A model generated the notes under the pieces. It did no database searches. It was not told where the DNA came from and saw only the letters and a list, made by a program, of their open reading frames with translations. A stretch of DNA of 64,000 nucleotides from contig NZ_NQJF01000001.1 of NCBI RefSeq assembly GCF_002245495.1, positions 62,001 to 126,000 on the forward strand, in the 5' to 3' direction. Numbering within the stretch: the stretch's first letter is position 1; the number at the start of each line of letters is the position of its first letter. A program made the position numbers and the translations under genes. Source of the stretch: Oceanimonas baumannii (lineage in GTDB: Bacteria > Pseudomonadota > Gammaproteobacteria > Enterobacterales > Aeromonadaceae). Of this stretch, positions 1 through 7,967 are shown in pieces.

Positions 1-693
1 CAGGCCCTTGAGGTCGCGGATCTGGCCGGTGGTAGACGGATACTGGAACAGGGCACCGAACACGTCGTGCTCCACCACTGCCTCGGCCGGAGCCACTTTG
101 ATCTCAAAGCCATAGTGCTCGGCGCGTTCGCAGACTACGTCGATGGTTTGCGGATGCACGTCATCGGCGATAAAGAAAATATTGGCTTTCTTGTTCTTGC
201 TGACCCGGCGGGCCAGGGCCATGGCCTCAGCGGCGGCAGTAGCTTCATCAAGCAGAGAAGCACTGGCCAGGGGCAGACCGGTCAGATCCTGAGTCATTTG
301 CTGGAAGTTGAGCAGAGCTTCAAGGCGGCCCTGAGCGATCTCCGGCTGATACGGGGTATAGGCGGTATACCAACCCGGGTTTTCAAGCACGTTGCGCTGA
401 ATAACCAAAGGCACATGGGTATCGTGATAACCCATACCGATATAGCTTTTGAATACCTTGTTCTGAGCGGCCAGCGATTTCAGGTAGCCAAGAGCTTCCT
501 GCTCGGTACGCGATGCGCCAATACCAAGGGGCTGATCGTTGAGAATGCTGGCCGGCACCGTCTGTTTAATCAAATCGTCCAGGCTCTCGGCACCAACGGC
601 TGCCAGCATCTCGGCTACTTCCTGTGCGGAAGGACCAATATGACGGCCGACAAAGGCATTATTCTGCTCAAGTTCAAACAAAGACTGGGTCAT
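1..693 (-). CDS. gcvP: Glycine dehydrogenase (decarboxylating), P protein, N-terminal part
   Basis: P protein of the glycine cleavage system: a PLP enzyme that decarboxylates glycine and passes the aminomethyl group to lipoyl-GcvH. Only the first 231 codons lie in the window; the rest, including the PLP lysine, is beyond base 1. The start [20 protein letters not shown] has the usual P-protein opening with FVGRHIGP and then [10 protein letters not shown] and [27 protein letters not shown]. It is the last gene of a gcvT-gcvH-gcvP operon and begins 133 bases after gcvH. A short GC-rich hairpin lies in that gap. Truncated by the window edge only. Confidence 0.97.
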   Translation of the reverse strand, partial: MTQSLFELEQNNAFVGRHIGPSAQEVAEMLAAVGAESLDDLIKQTVPASILNDQPLGIGASRTEQEALGYLKSLAAQNKVFKSYIGMGYHDTHVPLVIQRNVLENPGWYTAYTPYQPEIAQGRLEALLNFQQMTQDLTGLPLASASLLDEATAAAEAMALARRVSKNKKANIFFIADDVHPQTIDVVCERAEHYGFEIKVAPAEAVVEHDVFGALFQYPSTTGQIRDLKGL

Positions 694-802
694 TTTTTCT
701 TACTTCCTTTTCGGGGCTGCGCCCGAGGGTAGACAGACAACCGGCATAGGGGGGTACTGGCCGGCAAGGTCCGATATTGAAAGGCTACGGCGACATCAAC
801 AA

Positions 803-820
803 AGCCCCCGGACGGGGGCT
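803..820 (-). terminator. Hairpin between gcvH and gcvP, possible attenuator
   Basis: Seven-base arms AGCCCCC / GGGGGCT with a GGAC loop, followed on the minus strand by TTTG. It lies just after the gcvH stop. The T-run is short, so it is more likely a partial terminator or an RNA-stabilising stem than an operon end. Function inferred. Confidence 0.45.
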
Positions 821-826
821 CTGATA

Positions 827-1216
827 TTAATCTTCGTCAATACTGTTTTCGTAGCCTTCGGCGTCCAGCAGTTCATCCAGCTCAGACTCATCAGACAGTT
901 TGATGCGGAACAGCCAGCCATCACCATAAGGGTCGGAGTTCACCAGCTCGGGGCTGTCTTCCAGCTCCTCGTTAACGGCAATGATTTCACCGCTTACCGG
1001 CGCATAGATGTCGGACGCCGCCTTCACAGACTCGGCCACGCAGCACTCTTCGCTGGCATCAACGGTACGGCCGGTGTCGGGCAGCTCAACAAACACCATA
1101 TCACCCAACAGATCCTGCGCATGTTCGGTAATGCCGATCACCGCTTCACCGTTTTCTTCAACTCGTACCCATTCATGGGAACGGGCATATTTCAGTTCAC
1201 TGGGGATATTGCTCAT
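827..1216 (-). CDS. gcvH: Glycine cleavage system H protein
   Basis: Lipoyl carrier protein of the glycine cleavage complex, 129 residues, the family's usual length. It shuttles the aminomethyl intermediate from GcvP to GcvT and is reoxidised by dihydrolipoamide dehydrogenase. The lipoylation site is Lys65 in ESVKAASD, with Gly-rich turns on either side typical of the lipoyl fold. I chose the ATG at 1216 ([16 protein letters not shown]) because AGAGGA lies just upstream; the reading frame extends 18 codons further but without family similarity. It starts 19 bases after the gcvT stop. Confidence 0.97.
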   Translation of the reverse strand: MSNIPSELKYARSHEWVRVEENGEAVIGITEHAQDLLGDMVFVELPDTGRTVDASEECCVAESVKAASDIYAPVSGEIIAVNEELEDSPELVNSDPYGDGWLFRIKLSDESELDELLDAEGYENSIDED

Positions 1217-1235
1217 CAGTTGTTCCTCTTGGTTC

Positions 1236-2339
1236 TTAAAACTCGGCGACCGCTTTGCCGAAACGTACAAAAGTCGGTTTTACAACGGACACCGGCATCC
1301 ATTTTTTGCGCAGTTCTACTTCTGCATTGTCGCCGATGGAGCGGGGTACCCGCGCCAGCGCAATGCTGAAACCCAGTGTAGGCGAGAAGGTGCCGGATGT
1401 AATTACACCCTGCTGCTCATTACCATCAGCATCGGTAAAACGCACGACAGTGCCGGCACGCAGCACCCCTTTTTCTTTCATCACCAGGCCCACCAGTTTG
1501 GGCTGATCACCCGCGGCGCGCTGTGCTTCAAGGGCAGAGCGGCCGATAAAGTCACGCTCTGCCGGCTCCCAGGCAATGGTCCAGGCCATATTGGCGGCCA
1601 GGGGAGAAACGGTTTCGTCCATGTCCTGACTGTACAGGTTCATGCCCGCTTCCAGACGCAAAGTATCGCGGGCACCCAGGCCACACGGGCGTACGCCGGC
1701 GTTTTTCAGGGCACTCCACAGCGCTCCGGCCTGTTCGGCAGGCACTACAATTTCGTAGCCGTCTTCACCGGTATAGCCGGTGGTGGCAATAAAGAGGTCA
1801 CCAGACTGCACCCCAAAGAAGGGCTTCATGCCAGCTACGGCAGCGTTTTGTTCGGCGCTGAACACGGTGGCGGCTTTGGCTTTGGCATTGGGGCCCTGTA
1901 CGGCGATCATCGCCAGCTCGGGACGCTCGGTGAGGGTCACATCGCAGCCTTCGGCCTGCTTGGCCATCCAGGCCAGATCTTTGTCACGGGTGGCCGAGTT
2001 GACGATCATGCGATAGTCATCTTCGGCAAAATAATAGGTAATGAGATCGTCAATGACCCCGCCCTGTTCATTCAGCATGCCACTGTAAAGGGCCTTGCCG
2101 GGCTGGGTCACGCGGCCGATGTCGTTGGCCAGCAAGCGCTGGAGAAAGGCTTTGGCGCCGGTACCTTTCACATCAACGATAGTCATGTGAGAGACGTCGA
2201 ACATGCCGGCGTCCTGGCGAACGGCATGGTGTTCTTCCAGCTGGGAGCCGTAGTTAATGGGCATATCCCAACCGTGAAAATCCACCATCTTGGCACCGGC
2301 TTCCAGGTGCTGAGGATGCAAAACTGTTTGCTGAGTCAT
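1236..2339 (-). CDS. gcvT: Glycine cleavage system T protein, aminomethyltransferase
   Basis: Tetrahydrofolate-dependent aminomethyltransferase, 367 residues. It releases ammonia from the aminomethyl-lipoyl group of GcvH and makes 5,10-methylene-[19 protein letters not shown] (about residues 18-33), MFDVSHM (46-52) and [10 protein letters not shown] with the conserved Asp97/98 are family hallmarks; the C-terminal barrel carries [21 protein letters not shown] sequence. First gene of the operon, preceded by AAGGAAG and a long AT-rich control region resembling the GcvA/Lrp-regulated gcv promoter of enterics. The gcvTHP order is the one seen in E. coli. Confidence 0.97.
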   Translation of the reverse strand: MTQQTVLHPQHLEAGAKMVDFHGWDMPINYGSQLEEHHAVRQDAGMFDVSHMTIVDVKGTGAKAFLQRLLANDIGRVTQPGKALYSGMLNEQGGVIDDLITYYFAEDDYRMIVNSATRDKDLAWMAKQAEGCDVTLTERPELAMIAVQGPNAKAKAATVFSAEQNAAVAGMKPFFGVQSGDLFIATTGYTGEDGYEIVVPAEQAGALWSALKNAGVRPCGLGARDTLRLEAGMNLYSQDMDETVSPLAANMAWTIAWEPAERDFIGRSALEAQRAAGDQPKLVGLVMKEKGVLRAGTVVRFTDADGNEQQGVITSGTFSPTLGFSIALARVPRSIGDNAEVELRKKWMPVSVVKPTFVRFGKAVAEF

Positions 2340-2396
2340 GACGCTTCCTTATATTCCGAGCCCGGCCAGCGAGCGATAATCCGGTACAGCAAACTG

Positions 2397-2450
2397 ATTA
2401 TACTCAAGCAGCTTCGGGATGACACAGCACAAACATTAAAAAAAACTAAT
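2397..2450 (-). promoter_or_regulatory. gcvTHP promoter with proximal GcvA-like element
   Basis: A perfect TATAAT lies at 2402-2397 on the minus strand, about 58 bases before the gcvT start. The -35 region (TGTGTC or GTGTCA) is poor, as expected of an activated promoter. A CTAAT element at 2446-2450 would lie near -56 to -60. In E. coli the LysR-type activator GcvA recognises CTAAT, and its promoter-proximal site spans roughly -34 to -69. The element and spacing are seen; GcvA binding is inferred. Confidence 0.5.
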
Positions 2451-2660
2451 CGTTAATATCTAGAGCATAAAATGTGAGCTTATCCACGACAGACTTTTTA
2501 ACGTGAAGAAAGCAGACAGAATGGTAAAAAACACCAAAAATTAACAAAAAATTAAAATTTAGTGCATAAAATCATCTTCAGATAAGCATAAGAAAGAAAA
2601 TAACCCTTTGTACGACACTTTTTAACGACCTAGAAAAACTAATTACCAATTAGAGTCGCA
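2451..2660 (-). promoter_or_regulatory. AT-rich upstream control region of gcv with distal CTAAT elements
   Basis: About 210 bases with no gene, strongly AT-rich (for example 2520-2580). Further CTAAT/ATTAG copies lie at 2639-2643, about 2650-2654 and 2660-2664, which is roughly -249 to -274 from the likely start site. This resembles the E. coli gcv layout: distal GcvA sites around -214 to -271 with Lrp-bound AT-rich DNA in between. I see no glycine riboswitch in this leader. Regulator assignment is by analogy. Confidence 0.45.
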
Positions 2661-2671
2661 TTAGTTTTTCT
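2632..2671 (-). repeat. Perfect 12-bp inverted repeat over the ubiI stop codon
   Basis: AGAAAAACTAAT at 2632-2643 and ATTAGTTTTTCT at 2660-2671, separated by 16 bases; the right arm contains the ubiI TAA stop. It may act as a weak terminator for the ubiH-ubiI unit, as a dyad for a LysR-type regulator (CTAAT/ATTAG halves), or both. Confidence 0.55.
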
Positions 2672-3884
2672 CAACTATATTTCCGATGCGGGACAGCGCC
2701 GGCTGCATACCGCCCACCCCCAGCGCATGGGCCGCCAGCCGGCGTTTTAACGGTATCAACCGGTCGGTCAGGCTCAACCCGAGGGCTCTCAGCTCCTTTA
2801 CCGGTCCCAATTCACTGCCAAACAGCCGTTTCAACCCTTCCATGCCCGCCAGCATGGTGCTGGCCTCAGCCTTGCGCCAACGCTCAAAACCGCGCAGGCC
2901 GGCCAGCTCACCAATGTCTTTGCCCTCGGTGTGGCGGGCCATCAGGGTTTCGGCCAGCGCGGCAGCATCCTGCAGACCCAGGTTAACCCCCTGCCCTGCC
3001 AGCGGATGTATTGTGTGCGCGGCATCACCGATCAACGCCCAGCGTGTACCACAGAATTGCTGGCTGTAACGCGCCTTCAGCGGAATGGCCATACGTGGCC
3101 CCAGCACCCGACACAATCTCATGCGCAGATCAAAGGCCGTTGTCAGTTGCTTGTTAAAATCACCTTCGCTCAGCGCCAGCAACTCGTTGGCATGCTCCGG
3201 TGTGCAGGACCACACCAGCGAACAGCGATGGCGGTCGGCCAACGGTAAGAAGGCGATAATATTATTGCCACGAAATACCTGCCGGGCACACTGCTCATGC
3301 GGCTCATCGGTTTCAATGGTGGCGACCAACGCATGATGGTCATAATCCCACTCGGTCATGCCCGGCTGCATTTGCCCGCGCAACCAGGAGCGGGCACCGT
3401 CAGCCCCCACCAGCAACCGCCCGGTAATGGGGGTACCGTCATCCAGCAGCACAAAGGCACCGGCGTCACTGGCAGATACGGTGGTAGCCCTGGCCGGCAT
3501 ATGCAAACTGATGTGTGAGCTTCGCCGCGCCTGCTCCAGCAGACAGTGCTGCAACAGACGATTCTCCACAATATGGCCCAGGTGAGACTGATGCATCAGC
3601 TCGGCAGAAAAGCCGATGCGCCCGCGACTTTCGGCTTCCCATACTTCCATGCTGGTGTAAGGCCCCAGCCGGTTACTGTCAGCCGGCCAGGCATTCAGCC
3701 GCTCCAGCAGGGTCTGTGACGCCAGGTTAATGGCACTGACCCGGTTATCGGCAACGTCACCAAATGTCTCATCGGGCGTTTGCCCTTCCACTACTGCCAC
3801 TTTCAGGCCACTCGGTGCCAGCGCCAGCGCCAGCGTGAGCCCCACCATGCCACCGCCAATAATAATCACATCTGCCGCTTGCAT
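2661..3884 (-). CDS. ubiI: FAD-dependent ubiquinone biosynthesis hydroxylase UbiI (VisC)
   Basis: Flavin monooxygenase of 407 residues that hydroxylates C5 of the polyprenylphenol ring in ubiquinone synthesis. The N-terminal dinucleotide motif is GGGMVGL (about residues 10-16). DNRVSAINLAS near residue 46 and the second FAD motif GDAAHTIHPLAGQGVNLGLQDAAAL (about 287-311) are typical of the UbiH/UbiF/VisC family. It follows ubiH with only a three-base gap, so the two are co-transcribed. VisC rather than UbiF is chosen because of the ubiH neighbour and the gcv block, as in E. coli. Product assignment is confident at family level. Confidence 0.93.
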   Translation of the reverse strand: MQAADVIIIGGGMVGLTLALALAPSGLKVAVVEGQTPDETFGDVADNRVSAINLASQTLLERLNAWPADSNRLGPYTSMEVWEAESRGRIGFSAELMHQSHLGHIVENRLLQHCLLEQARRSSHISLHMPARATTVSASDAGAFVLLDDGTPITGRLLVGADGARSWLRGQMQPGMTEWDYDHHALVATIETDEPHEQCARQVFRGNNIIAFLPLADRHRCSLVWSCTPEHANELLALSEGDFNKQLTTAFDLRMRLCRVLGPRMAIPLKARYSQQFCGTRWALIGDAAHTIHPLAGQGVNLGLQDAAALAETLMARHTEGKDIGELAGLRGFERWRKAEASTMLAGMEGLKRLFGSELGPVKELRALGLSLTDRLIPLKRRLAAHALGVGGMQPALSRIGNIVEKN

Positions 3885-3887
3885 CGG

Positions 3888-5078
3888 TTACCTCTTGCCC
3901 ATGGCCCGCCAGGCCAGTTGACTTTTTAAAGACGTGCAGGCCGCCATGGCCGACAGCCCCAGATTACGCCCGGCAGAAAGCACCGGATTATCGTTGGAAA
4001 ACAGCAGCGCCAGCGCCGTAGTCAGCCCGACCATACCAGCCTGATCCGCCTGACGAGCCCGGCCGTAGTGACTCAGCACGCCATGGCTGCCAATATCCTG
4101 CCCTGCCTTCAGGGCGTGGCTGATATTGTCAGTCAGGGCCGTCACATCACGCAGTCCCAGGTTGAAGCCCTGCCCGGCAATGGGATGTAGCAGGTGAGCG
4201 GCATTGCCCAGCAACACCACTCTGTGATGCCAGGGCCGGGGAGCTTCGTCCAGAGACAGCGGATAACAAGTACGCTTGCCAGTACGTAACAGCTTACCCA
4301 GCCGATAACCAAATTCCCGTTGCAAAGCGGCCAGAAAGGCCTCGTCACTCATCGCCATCAGTTGCTCTGCCCGCCCGGAACTTTCACACCACACCAGAGA
4401 ACTGCGCCCTTCGCTCATGGGCAACAGTGCCAGCGGGCCCTGAGCGGTAAATCGCTCAAAAGCACGGCCGGCATGCGCTTCGGCGGTGGAAATATTGGCG
4501 ATAATCGCACTCTGGCCATAATCAAGCTGGCGGCGGGGGATCCCGAGCTGCTTGCCAATCAGCGAGCGGTTGCCATCGGCTGCGACCAGCAAACTGGCTG
4601 AAAAGGCAACGCCGGTGTCCAGCTCAATATTTACCTGCTCTGGTTGCTGCTCAAACCCGGCAATGCGCCCGGGACAATAAAGGGTAATGTTTTCGCACGC
4701 CGTCAGCCGGCGGTGCAATTCGCACCCGGTGGGATAAAGCTCAATAACATAACCCAGGGCGGGTACGCCATATTCGGTCGCCTGCATTTCCACTCGGCCA
4801 AAATGACCCTGATCGGATACCTGAACATGCGTGATAGGCGTGGCCAGTGGTGCCAGTGCCGGCCAGATGCCCAGTCGGGTCAGTTGCTCACAACTGTGCC
4901 AGGCCAGCGCAATGCTGCGGGCATCAAAGCCCGGATGCTGATTGTGATCTGGCCGCATGGCCTCAATCACCGCGATATTCAGCCGGCTGCCATCGGGCCG
5001 GGTCAGCCCGGCCAGGCTGAGCGCCAGCACGGCACCGGCCATGCCGGCACCGTTAATAACTACATCGTAATGGGTCAT
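3888..5078 (-). CDS. ubiH: 2-octaprenyl-6-methoxyphenol hydroxylase UbiH
   Basis: FAD monooxygenase of 396 residues that hydroxylates C1 of the ubiquinone precursor ring; works with UbiI in the membrane-associated Ubi complex. It shows an N-terminal GAGMAGAVLALSL motif (10-22), DARSIALAWHSCEQLTRLGIW, and GNAAHLLHPIAGQGFNLGLRD near residue 292. Gene order ygfB-ubiH-ubiI follows E. coli except that pepP, normally between ygfB and ubiH, is absent; only 24 bases separate the two here. Confidence 0.94.
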   Translation of the reverse strand: MTHYDVVINGAGMAGAVLALSLAGLTRPDGSRLNIAVIEAMRPDHNQHPGFDARSIALAWHSCEQLTRLGIWPALAPLATPITHVQVSDQGHFGRVEMQATEYGVPALGYVIELYPTGCELHRRLTACENITLYCPGRIAGFEQQPEQVNIELDTGVAFSASLLVAADGNRSLIGKQLGIPRRQLDYGQSAIIANISTAEAHAGRAFERFTAQGPLALLPMSEGRSSLVWCESSGRAEQLMAMSDEAFLAALQREFGYRLGKLLRTGKRTCYPLSLDEAPRPWHHRVVLLGNAAHLLHPIAGQGFNLGLRDVTALTDNISHALKAGQDIGSHGVLSHYGRARQADQAGMVGLTTALALLFSNDNPVLSAGRNLGLSAMAACTSLKSQLAWRAMGKR

Positions 5079-5102
5079 GGATGTGCCATATTACCGAACA
5101 AA

Positions 5103-5669
5103 TCAGTGCAAGGTAGGCTGAACGGGCTTGGGACTGCCTTTACCGAATTCTTCAAAGGCCATGGTGGCCCCCAGTTTAAGATGTTCGTAAAGCACCACAA
5201 AGGCGGCTTCACTTTCTTCATCTTCCTGCTCAAATTCACCGGACACCTGAGTAATGCTGCTGATGTCCTGAATCATTTCCTGCAGCTCTGGTGAGGCTTT
5301 GTTCAGTTCCTGCTGTACCACGCCAAAACCAGCCAGAAAAGCCCCCGCCCACTCCATCATGGCATCCAGCCGGTCATCGAGCGGCTCTTCGTCATCGGGC
5401 AGCAGCAGCTCGAACCGGGTTTGATCCTGCATGTCGTCATATACCCGGTTAAACAGCATATTGACGGCTTTTTTCAGCTCGGCAGGCAGACCGAAACCAT
5501 CATTGAGCAGGTCGTTAAAGTGCTGTTGCCAGCGAACATCATCCCGGGCCATGCCGCCACCGATAAGGCCGCAAATCACGCCATGCACTTCGGCGGCGGT
5601 CACCACCATATTGTGCTGCTCCAGTAAGGTGGTGAAGGCGTCAAAGTTAAGGCGGGCGCTATTGTTCAT
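5103..5669 (-). CDS. ygfB: UPF0149 family protein YgfB
   Basis: Conserved protein of 188 residues, all-helical UPF0149/YecA-like family. It contains the family signature MMEWAGAFLAGFGV (about residues 105-118) and an acidic C-terminal half (EFEQEDEESEAAFVVLYEHLKLG). The biochemical role is not settled; in Pseudomonas aeruginosa YgfB influences AmpC expression through AlpA, but that cannot be assumed here. It heads the ygfB-ubiH-ubiI unit and is divergent from zapA, a widely conserved pairing. Confidence 0.9.
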   Translation of the reverse strand: MNNSARLNFDAFTTLLEQHNMVVTAAEVHGVICGLIGGGMARDDVRWQQHFNDLLNDGFGLPAELKKAVNMLFNRVYDDMQDQTRFELLLPDDEEPLDDRLDAMMEWAGAFLAGFGVVQQELNKASPELQEMIQDISSITQVSGEFEQEDEESEAAFVVLYEHLKLGATMAFEEFGKGSPKPVQPTLH

Positions 5670-5741
5670 TGTTTACTCGACCATAAGTACTAGAATTAAC
5701 GCAGATCCTAGCACCGTCACCGGATGCAGACCAGCAACCCC

Positions 5742-5770
5742 TTGAAAGTTCTGGTGCACCACTATATATT
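5742..5770 (+). promoter_or_regulatory. Sigma-70-like promoter of zapA
   Basis: TTGAAA at 5742-5747 and TATATT at 5765-5770 with a 17-base spacer, 42 bases before the zapA start. The zapA Shine-Dalgarno is GAGGA. The downstream 6S RNA could be read from the same transcript. Confidence 0.6.
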
Positions 5771-5812
5771 CGCGGACATTATTTTGCTCATTGCAAGCCA
5801 CCTGAGGACCAC

Positions 5813-6112
5813 ATGACCACAGCGGCAATCGACATTGTTATACTCGGGCGCCCTTATAAGGTGGCCTGTCCTGCCGGGCAGGAAGAGGCTCTGCACCGGG
5901 CAGCCGATTCGCTCAACGAGCGTATCCGCACGTTTCGTGAAAGCGGCAAAGCCGCTTCTAATGAACAAATCGCCATTATGCTTGCCCTGAATGTCTGCCA
6001 TGAGCTTGAGCTTGAAAAAGACAAAAATCATCAATATGCTGACGCCATGGACAAACGCATCAAGATGCTTCAGCATACCATTGAAGAAGCACTGGCCAGC
6101 AAGGTAGGCTAA
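5813..6112 (+). CDS. zapA: Cell division protein ZapA
   Basis: Small Z-ring stabiliser of 99 residues that cross-links FtsZ protofilaments. The N-terminal ZapA domain (VDIVILGRPYKVACPAGQEEAL, about residues 6-27) is followed by RAADSLNERIRTFRESGK and a C-terminal coiled coil that dimerises. Length is typical. Located between ygfB (divergent) and the 6S RNA gene, as in most gammaproteobacteria. Start supported by GAGGA eight bases upstream. Confidence 0.95.
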   Translation: MTTAAIDIVILGRPYKVACPAGQEEALHRAADSLNERIRTFRESGKAASNEQIAIMLALNVCHELELEKDKNHQYADAMDKRIKMLQHTIEEALASKVG

Positions 6113-6123
6113 GTCCACACAGT

Positions 6124-6305
6124 TTTTCCCTGGGGTGTGCGTCAGTGAGTGGCGTCCCTGAGCCGATATCAACAGCACAGGAATCCCGCGTTGTTCGCTA
6201 TTGAGCATGCTCGGCTTCGACCGAGACGCCTGCGGTGAGTACCGGGCTTCCGCCTTGAACCAACGGGTTCAAGGACTAACACTTACAACGGCACCCTGGG
6301 ATCCC
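6124..6305 (+). ncRNA. ssrS: 6S RNA
   Basis: Homologue of the RNA that binds sigma-70 RNA polymerase in stationary phase. Seen: conserved blocks CCCTGAGCCGATAT, GAGCATGCTCGG and CCTTGAACCAACGGGTTCAAGG, in the same order as E. coli ssrS, with closing arms TCCCTGGGGTG and CACCCTGGGA pairing the ends. Position directly after zapA and before fau is the classic ssrS locus. Ends are estimated from the closing stem, so they may be off by several bases. Confidence 0.93.
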
Positions 6306-6310
6306 ATTTA

Positions 6311-6338
6311 AAAGACCGGTTTTACCGGTCTTTTTATT
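6311..6338 (+). terminator. Rho-independent terminator after 6S RNA
   Basis: Perfect 10-bp stem AAAGACCGGT / ACCGGTCTTT with a TTT loop and a T-rich tail, ending the zapA-ssrS transcript just before the VF530-like gene. Confidence 0.85.
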
Positions 6339-6363
6339 TAGGTTTTCCCCACAGGGCCGCTCC

Positions 6364-6594
6364 ATGAATGAACAACCCAACAATCCCCTGCACGGCATTA
6401 CCCTTGAAGCCCTGCTCACCGAGCTGGTGGAAAAATACGGCTGGGACGAGCTGGCCCGCCGGGTCAACATCAACTGTTTTAAAAATGATCCCAGCATTAA
6501 ATCGAGCCTGAAGTTTCTGCGCCGTACCCCCTGGGCCCGCACTCAGGTGGAAGAGCTGTATATTCGTCTCAAAAACAGCCCCTGGAACCGCTGA
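6364..6594 (+). CDS. VF530-like DNA-binding protein (DUF2132)
   Basis: Small protein of 76 residues matching the VF530/DUF2132 family: [45 protein letters not shown] and a C-terminal VEELYI. In Vibrio fischeri VF530 is reported as a double-stranded DNA binder; the physiological role is unclear. It lies between the 6S RNA terminator and fau and probably shares the fau transcript. The family is often found beside 6S RNA or fau in marine gammaproteobacteria (general recollection, not checked). Confidence 0.85.
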   Translation: MNEQPNNPLHGITLEALLTELVEKYGWDELARRVNINCFKNDPSIKSSLKFLRRTPWARTQVEELYIRLKNSPWNR

Positions 6595-6660
6595 AACGTT
6601 GCCTCACTCCCAGTATTGGGCATAAGCTCGGTTCACCCCCCGTTTTCAATGGAATGCATC

Positions 6661-7239
6661 ATGACTGCACGTCATATCATCCGCCGGCAGATCAGAGAAG
6701 CCCGCCGCCGGTTGAACCATGCAGAGCAGCAGGCAGCTGCCCTCGCTATTACCGAGCGGGTAGCCAGCACCCCACACCTTGCCCAGGCCACAAAGGTTGC
6801 GCTGTATCTTGCCAACGATGGTGAACTCAATCCGCACCGGTTAATCGACTGGTACTGGTCTCAGGGTGCCGAGATCTACCTGCCGGTACTGCACCACTTC
6901 AGCCCTGGTCATCTGATGTTTTTGCGCTACGATCCCGATGCCCGTCTGATTGCCAATCGCTTTGGCATTCCCGAGCCCCGGCTCGATATTCGCCTGCTGT
7001 TGCCCAAACAGGAACTCGAGGTCATTTATACCCCCCTGGTGGCCTTCGACGCCACCGGCAACCGCATTGGCATGGGCGGCGGCTTTTACGACCGCACCCT
7101 GGCCGGCTGGCATCAGGGCCAGGGCCCGCGCCCGGTAGGGCTGGCCCATGACTGTCAGCAGCTGCCTCACATTCCCACAGACCACTGGGATGTGCCCCTG
7201 CCCGAGCTGCTCACCCCGGCCCGGCACTGGCGCTGGTAA
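6661..7239 (+). CDS. fau: 5-formyltetrahydrofolate cyclo-ligase
   Basis: ATP-dependent enzyme of 192 residues (YgfA/MTHFS) that converts 5-formyl-THF to 5,10-methenyl-THF, recycling folate. Motifs: RRQIREARR at the N-terminus, NDGELNPHRLID, and GNRIGMGGGFYDRTLAGW (about residues 134-151), the MTHFS signature for ATP and phosphate. I set the start at ATG 6661 (MTARHIIRRQIR) with GGA ten bases upstream; a start at 6649 is also possible. The gene is placed after 6S RNA as in E. coli, fitting a stationary-phase folate role. Confidence 0.92.
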   Translation: MTARHIIRRQIREARRRLNHAEQQAAALAITERVASTPHLAQATKVALYLANDGELNPHRLIDWYWSQGAEIYLPVLHHFSPGHLMFLRYDPDARLIANRFGIPEPRLDIRLLLPKQELEVIYTPLVAFDATGNRIGMGGGFYDRTLAGWHQGQGPRPVGLAHDCQQLPHIPTDHWDVPLPELLTPARHWRW

Positions 7240-7265
7240 AAGCCCCATGCAACCAGAGCCGGCTT

Positions 7266-7274
7266 TGTTATAAT
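7266..7274 (+). promoter_or_regulatory. Extended -10 promoter of rpiA
   Basis: TGT-TATAAT at 7266-7274, an extended -10 with no good -35 hexamer, 33 bases before the rpiA start. It lies right after the fau stop. Confidence 0.55.
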
Positions 7275-7306
7275 GCGTTCCACTTACGCAGGAGAACAGC
7301 ATAGTC

Positions 7307-7960
7307 ATGACACAAGACGAAATGAAAAAGGCCGCCGGCTGGGCAGCACTGGAATTCGTAACCCCGGGCAGCATAGTGGGTGTGGGCACCGGCTCTACCG
7401 TCAATCACTTTATTGATGCACTCGGCTCCATCAAGGAGCAAATCAAAGGCGCTGTCTCCAGCTCCGAGGCCTCTACCGTACGCCTGCAAGAGCTGGGCAT
7501 TCCGGTCTTTGATCTCAACGATATCAACGAGCTCGACGTCTATGTCGACGGTGCCGACGAGATAGACGGCACCATGGCCATGATTAAAGGCGGTGGCGCA
7601 GCCCTGACCCGGGAAAAAATTGTGGCGGCCGTAGCCAGCCAGTTTGTATGCATTGTGGACGGCACCAAAACCGTGGATGTGCTGGGCACGTTTCCGCTGC
7701 CGGTGGAAGTGATCCCCATGGCCCGGGAATACGTGGCACGAGAGCTCACCAGGCTGGGTGGCAAACCGGTATACCGGCAAGGGGTGGTGACCGACAACGG
7801 CAATCACATTCTGGATGTACACGGCCTGCGCATTACCGAGCCCAAAGCACTGGAATCCCGCATTAATGCGATTGTCGGTGTGGTCACCAACGGCCTGTTT
7901 GCCAATCGTGGGGCCGATGCACTGCTGATCGGCACCGCCGAGGGCGTGGTACGTAAGTAA
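7307..7960 (+). CDS. rpiA: Ribose-5-phosphate isomerase A
   Basis: Interconverts ribose 5-phosphate and ribulose 5-phosphate in the pentose phosphate pathway; 217 residues, usual length. Seen: [16 protein letters not shown] (about 25-40), the catalytic DGADEID (about 82-88), [11 protein letters not shown] (about 95-105) and a C-terminal [20 protein letters not shown]. Start with AGGAGAA upstream. In E. coli serA sits between fau and rpiA; here it is absent and rpiA follows fau directly. Convergent with modC, seven bases apart. Confidence 0.97.
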   Translation: MTQDEMKKAAGWAALEFVTPGSIVGVGTGSTVNHFIDALGSIKEQIKGAVSSSEASTVRLQELGIPVFDLNDINELDVYVDGADEIDGTMAMIKGGGAALTREKIVAAVASQFVCIVDGTKTVDVLGTFPLPVEVIPMAREYVARELTRLGGKPVYRQGVVTDNGNHILDVHGLRITEPKALESRINAIVGVVTNGLFANRGADALLIGTAEGVVRK

Positions 7961-7967
7961 AACCGGC

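Noticed and set aside
2340-2660. Glycine riboswitch upstream of gcvT
   Set aside because: Common in Vibrio-like gcv leaders, but I see none of its conserved purine-rich core; the leader is AT-rich with CTAAT elements instead.
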